Shown piece after piece: positions 61,916 to 64,000 of a stretch of 64,000 nucleotides of DNA (position 1 is the stretch's first letter; every line of letters starts with the position of its first letter). The stretch covers positions 2,108,001 through 2,172,000 of the forward strand of contig CP097573.1 of assembly GCA_000492175.2 (NCBI GenBank). The letters run 5' to 3'. The notes under the pieces were generated by a model that was not told where the DNA came from, did no database searches, and saw only the letters and a list, made by a program, of their open reading frames with translations. A program made the position numbers and the translations under genes. Origin of the DNA: Firmicutes bacterium ASF500. Lineage in GTDB: Bacteria > Bacillota > Clostridia > Oscillospirales > Oscillospiraceae.

Positions 61916-63221
61916 AAAGTACTCGAATCTCTGACAGCATATTATACCCTATTTTGTCCAAATAGGCCAGTTCTTTTTTTGAAATTCGCTCCCCTGGGGC
62001 CACGATTGGGACGCCGGGAGGATAGGGGGCGATCTGGCAGGCGGAAACCTCCCCCTCGCAGTCCTCCAGAGGCCGCAGGCGGCTGGGGGCGAATAGGGCG
62101 CTCCGGGGAGAGCACACCCGCTGAGGGAGAGGGGGCGGCGGGATGGGCGGGCAGTCCCCCATCATCTCCCGCAGCTCCTCCAGCGCCCGGGTCAGGGCGC
62201 GGAAGGAAAAGTCCTCATCCTGGCAGGTGCAGATCAGCACCACATGGCCCCCGTCCTCCATCTCGGGGAAAATCCCCCGCCGCTCCAGGGCCCGGGCGAA
62301 GGCGGGACCGTCCTTCACCTTCAGCACCAGCCGGGTGGGGTCCAGAGAGAGGCCGGCCTCCAGGCTGGGGAAGCTCCGCCGCAGCTGGGCCACCCGGACC
62401 GCCGTCCGCTGATAGTACTCCCCGCCCCAATTCACCATCCAGTCCCGGACCACGTCCAGGCTGACCAGCATGGGATAGGAGGGGCTGGAGGTGCCGAAGA
62501 TGGAGGCGGTCCGCCGGACCTGGTCGGGGTGGAAGCCGCTGGCGAAGAGGAGGGCGGTCTGCCCCATAGCGGGGAGGGTCTTATGGGCGGAGACGGTGAC
62601 CACATCCGCCCCCCAGAAGGGGGCCAGCCCCAGGAAGGGCAGGTGGGCCCCGTGAGCGCCGTCTACAAAGAGTTTTCCCCCGTGGGCGTGAACAATCCGG
62701 GAGATGACCCCGATATTTGACAACACTCCGGCATAGGTGGGCGAGGTAATACAGACTGTTTTGATATCCGGCTGCTCCTCCAGGATTTTATCCACATCCC
62801 CCGGGGAGATTGGGCCGATAAGACGTTCAGAAGCCAGCCAGGGCCCCTCCAGCCAGACGGGCTCCAGGTCCAGCAGGGCCAGTGCGTTGAATACCGCCCG
62901 GTGACAGCTCCGGTCCATGAGCACCCTGCTCCCCGGGGCGGCGCACAGGGCCAGTCCGGTGTGGATGCCCATGGTGGAGCCCCCGGTGAGGAACTGGCAC
63001 TGATCGAAGCCGAACAGCTCCGCCCACAGGGCCTGGGCGGAGTCGAAGGGCTCCCCGGCCTCGTAGAGGTTGCCCGTCCCGGGCAGCTCGGTCACGTCGA
63101 TGGGGGCCAGCCACTTCAAATCGGCGGGCTGAAAGGGCCGTCCCTTGTGCCCCGGCATGTGGAACCGGATGGGCTCCCGGTCCGCATAGCCGCGAACGGC
63201 GTCGTAAAGAGGGGTTGGCAT
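61911..63221 (-). CDS. Orn/Lys/Arg decarboxylase-type PLP enzyme
   Basis: A 436-residue fold-type I PLP enzyme of the Orn/Lys/Arg decarboxylase family. HMPGHKGRPF near residue 21, FLTGGSTMGIHTGL near 77, and VTVSAHKTLPAMGQT with the PLP lysine at K214. The C-terminal domain is short, as in the YaaO/SpeA-like Gram-positive form next to tmk-holB. Substrate could be arginine or lysine. ATG 63221 follows GGAGGT at 7 nt. It follows jag with a strong terminator between. Confidence 0.9.
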   Translation of the reverse strand: MPTPLYDAVRGYADREPIRFHMPGHKGRPFQPADLKWLAPIDVTELPGTGNLYEAGEPFDSAQALWAELFGFDQCQFLTGGSTMGIHTGLALCAAPGSRVLMDRSCHRAVFNALALLDLEPVWLEGPWLASERLIGPISPGDVDKILEEQPDIKTVCITSPTYAGVLSNIGVISRIVHAHGGKLFVDGAHGAHLPFLGLAPFWGADVVTVSAHKTLPAMGQTALLFASGFHPDQVRRTASIFGTSSPSYPMLVSLDVVRDWMVNWGGEYYQRTAVRVAQLRRSFPSLEAGLSLDPTRLVLKVKDGPAFARALERRGIFPEMEDGGHVVLICTCQDEDFSFRALTRALEELREMMGDCPPIPPPPLPQRVCSPRSALFAPSRLRPLEDCEGEVSACQIAPYPPGVPIVAPGERISKKELAYLDKIGYNMLSEIRVLL

Positions 63222-63234
63222 TATGATGACCTCC

Positions 63235-63266
63235 AAAAAAAAGCGGAAGGGACAACCCTTCCGCCT
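63235..63266 (-). terminator. Terminator of jag
   Basis: A 9-bp perfect stem GCGGAAGGG / CCCTTCCGC (4-nt loop), followed on the minus strand by a T8 run (63235-63242). Confidence 0.92.
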
Positions 63267-63273
63267 TTCACGT

Positions 63274-64000
63274 TTATTTCTGATGGGGGGCGTAGGCCAC
63301 CACGGTGCGGCGGTTGGGCTCCACGCCGGTGGAATAAGTAGACACGCCCTTGTAGTCCTGGAGCGCAGTGTGAATCACGTGCCGCTCGTAGGCGTTCATG
63401 GGCTCCAGAGTCATATTCCGGCGGTACTTGACCACCTTCCCGGCCACCTTCACCGCCAGCCGCTGGAGGGACTCCTCCCGCTTGGCCCGGTAGCCCTCGG
63501 CGTCCACATGGACCCGCACCCGCTTGGACTGGCCCCGGTTGATGGAGTAGCTGGTCAGCTGCTGGATGGCGTCCAGGGTCTCCCCCCGCCGTCCGATGAT
63601 CGCGCCCAAATTCTCCCCCTGAAGGACCACCTTATAGCCGCCCTCGCTGGTGGCGAAGATCTCCGGGGAGGCCTGAACCTGCAAGTGCGCCATCAGGCCG
63701 GTGAGGAACTCCCGGATGCGGATGGCCTTCTCGTCGTCCTCAGCCGCCGGCTCATAGGTCACAGGGGCCTTGGGGGCGGGGGCGGGAGAGCCGATGAGCA
63801 CCTCGTCCCCCTCCTGGAGGCGGTTCTCCCGCTGGGGACGGGGCCGGCGCTCCTGACGGGGCTGGCTCCTCTTGGGAGGAGCCATGCCCGGCTTGGCGGC
63901 CAGGATGGTCTCCTCCGCCCCGGGGGCCGGCTCCTTCTTCTCCTCCTTGAGGGCGGGGGAAGCCGGCTTCTTCATGGGGGCGGCGGGCAGGGCGGTCTCC
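63274..64000 (-). CDS. khpB: RNA-binding protein KhpB (Jag/EloR), 5' end beyond the window
   Basis: The frame is open to the window edge; 242 residues are visible. It has a Lys/Pro/Glu-rich linker (first about 90), then a KH-II domain with GENLGAIIGRRGETLDAIQQ and an R3H domain ending in MNAYERHVIHTALQDYKGVS. The Jag_N domain expected at the N-terminus lies outside. KhpB with KhpA controls RNAs for cell elongation. Usual genomic neighbours are yidC, rnpA, rpmH and dnaA upstream, hence to the right. Confidence 0.92.
   Translation of the reverse strand, partial: ETALPAAPMKKPASPALKEEKKEPAPGAEETILAAKPGMAPPKRSQPRQERRPRPQRENRLQEGDEVLIGSPAPAPKAPVTYEPAAEDDEKAIRIREFLTGLMAHLQVQASPEIFATSEGGYKVVLQGENLGAIIGRRGETLDAIQQLTSYSINRGQSKRVRVHVDAEGYRAKREESLQRLAVKVAGKVVKYRRNMTLEPMNAYERHVIHTALQDYKGVSTYSTGVEPNRRTVVAYAPHQK

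Noticed and set aside
60000..64000. oriC or DnaA-box cluster inside the window
   Set aside because: parS sites and jag imply a nearby origin, but I see no cluster of TTATCCACA-like boxes or dnaA; it is expected beyond the right edge.

Overview
The window looks like a chromosomal segment of an anaerobic, spore-forming Firmicute, most likely a GC-rich member of the Oscillospirales (Flavonifractor/Lawsonibacter-like). This is inferred from gene content (GerA-type germinant receptor, SpoVB-like flippase, Noc/Soj/Spo0J, RicT, KhpB/Jag), Gram-positive rRNA and tRNA sequences, strong AGGAGG ribosome binding sites and high GC. I could run no database search. Two parS palindromes, the noc-soj-spo0J set, mnmG, rsmG and jag (whose usual partners yidC, rnpA, rpmH and dnaA would lie beyond the right edge) indicate an origin-proximal position.

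Layout. 1-6900: a complete rRNA operon on the minus strand, ordered 16S, tRNA-Ile, tRNA-Ala, 23S, tRNA-Lys, tRNA-Glu, 5S, tRNA-Asn, tRNA-Met, tRNA-Trp, tRNA-Asp, tRNA-Thr. Three near-consensus tandem promoters drive it. 6928-10650: gerAA-gerAC-gerAB, ending about 50 bp before those promoters. 10767-12182: a 49-residue protein gene, a membrane-tethered XRE regulator and a frameshifted small membrane protein gene. 12251-23752: a probable integrated element of about 11.5 kb, bounded by 29-bp related sequences that differ only in a central 5-bp core. It carries a CAP-domain secreted protein, a vanG-type glycopeptide resistance cluster (vanR, vanS, vanW, vanY) whose ligase gene vanG is cut after about 80 codons by an IS21-family element, a replication-type helix-turn-helix gene, a G-rich repeat region, a DUF6809-like gene and two overlapping tyrosine integrases.

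23762-31733: a minus-strand block with an ApbE / NusG-domain-II / Gx-transporter operon resembling part of the flavin-based extracellular electron transfer locus, then S4, HU, MazG, a SpoVB-like flippase, MtaD and a zinc-ribbon protein. 31930-36346: a divergent small gene/XRE pair with palindromic operators, an ECF sigma/anti-sigma pair with a cre-like palindrome, and pncB. 36356-36647: a compact candidate type I toxin-antitoxin module (31-residue hydrophobic peptide plus a convergent promoter). 36692-41613: a large secreted mosaic protein, secG, a metallo-beta-lactamase-fold hydrolase, a secreted protein and an XRE membrane regulator. 41724-64000: mnmG, a PrsA-like foldase, xpt, the Noc/ParABS segregation cluster, serS, a PilZ protein, mscL, rsmG, a MinD-like ATPase, mgsA, hisS, a pair of paralogous secreted proteins (one frameshifted), aspS, an AEC transporter, ricT, holB, an Orn/Lys/Arg decarboxylase and the 3' part of jag.

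Intergenic regions contain several palindromic repeat families ending in TGTAGGG/CCCTACA. Two of these are 132-bp MITE-like elements, one flanked by a perfect 9-bp target duplication. The most interesting items are the decayed vanG element with its variable-core att sites, the type I toxin candidate, the repeated regulatory leaders ahead of vanW and vanY, and the integrase with an arm-binding domain at both ends.
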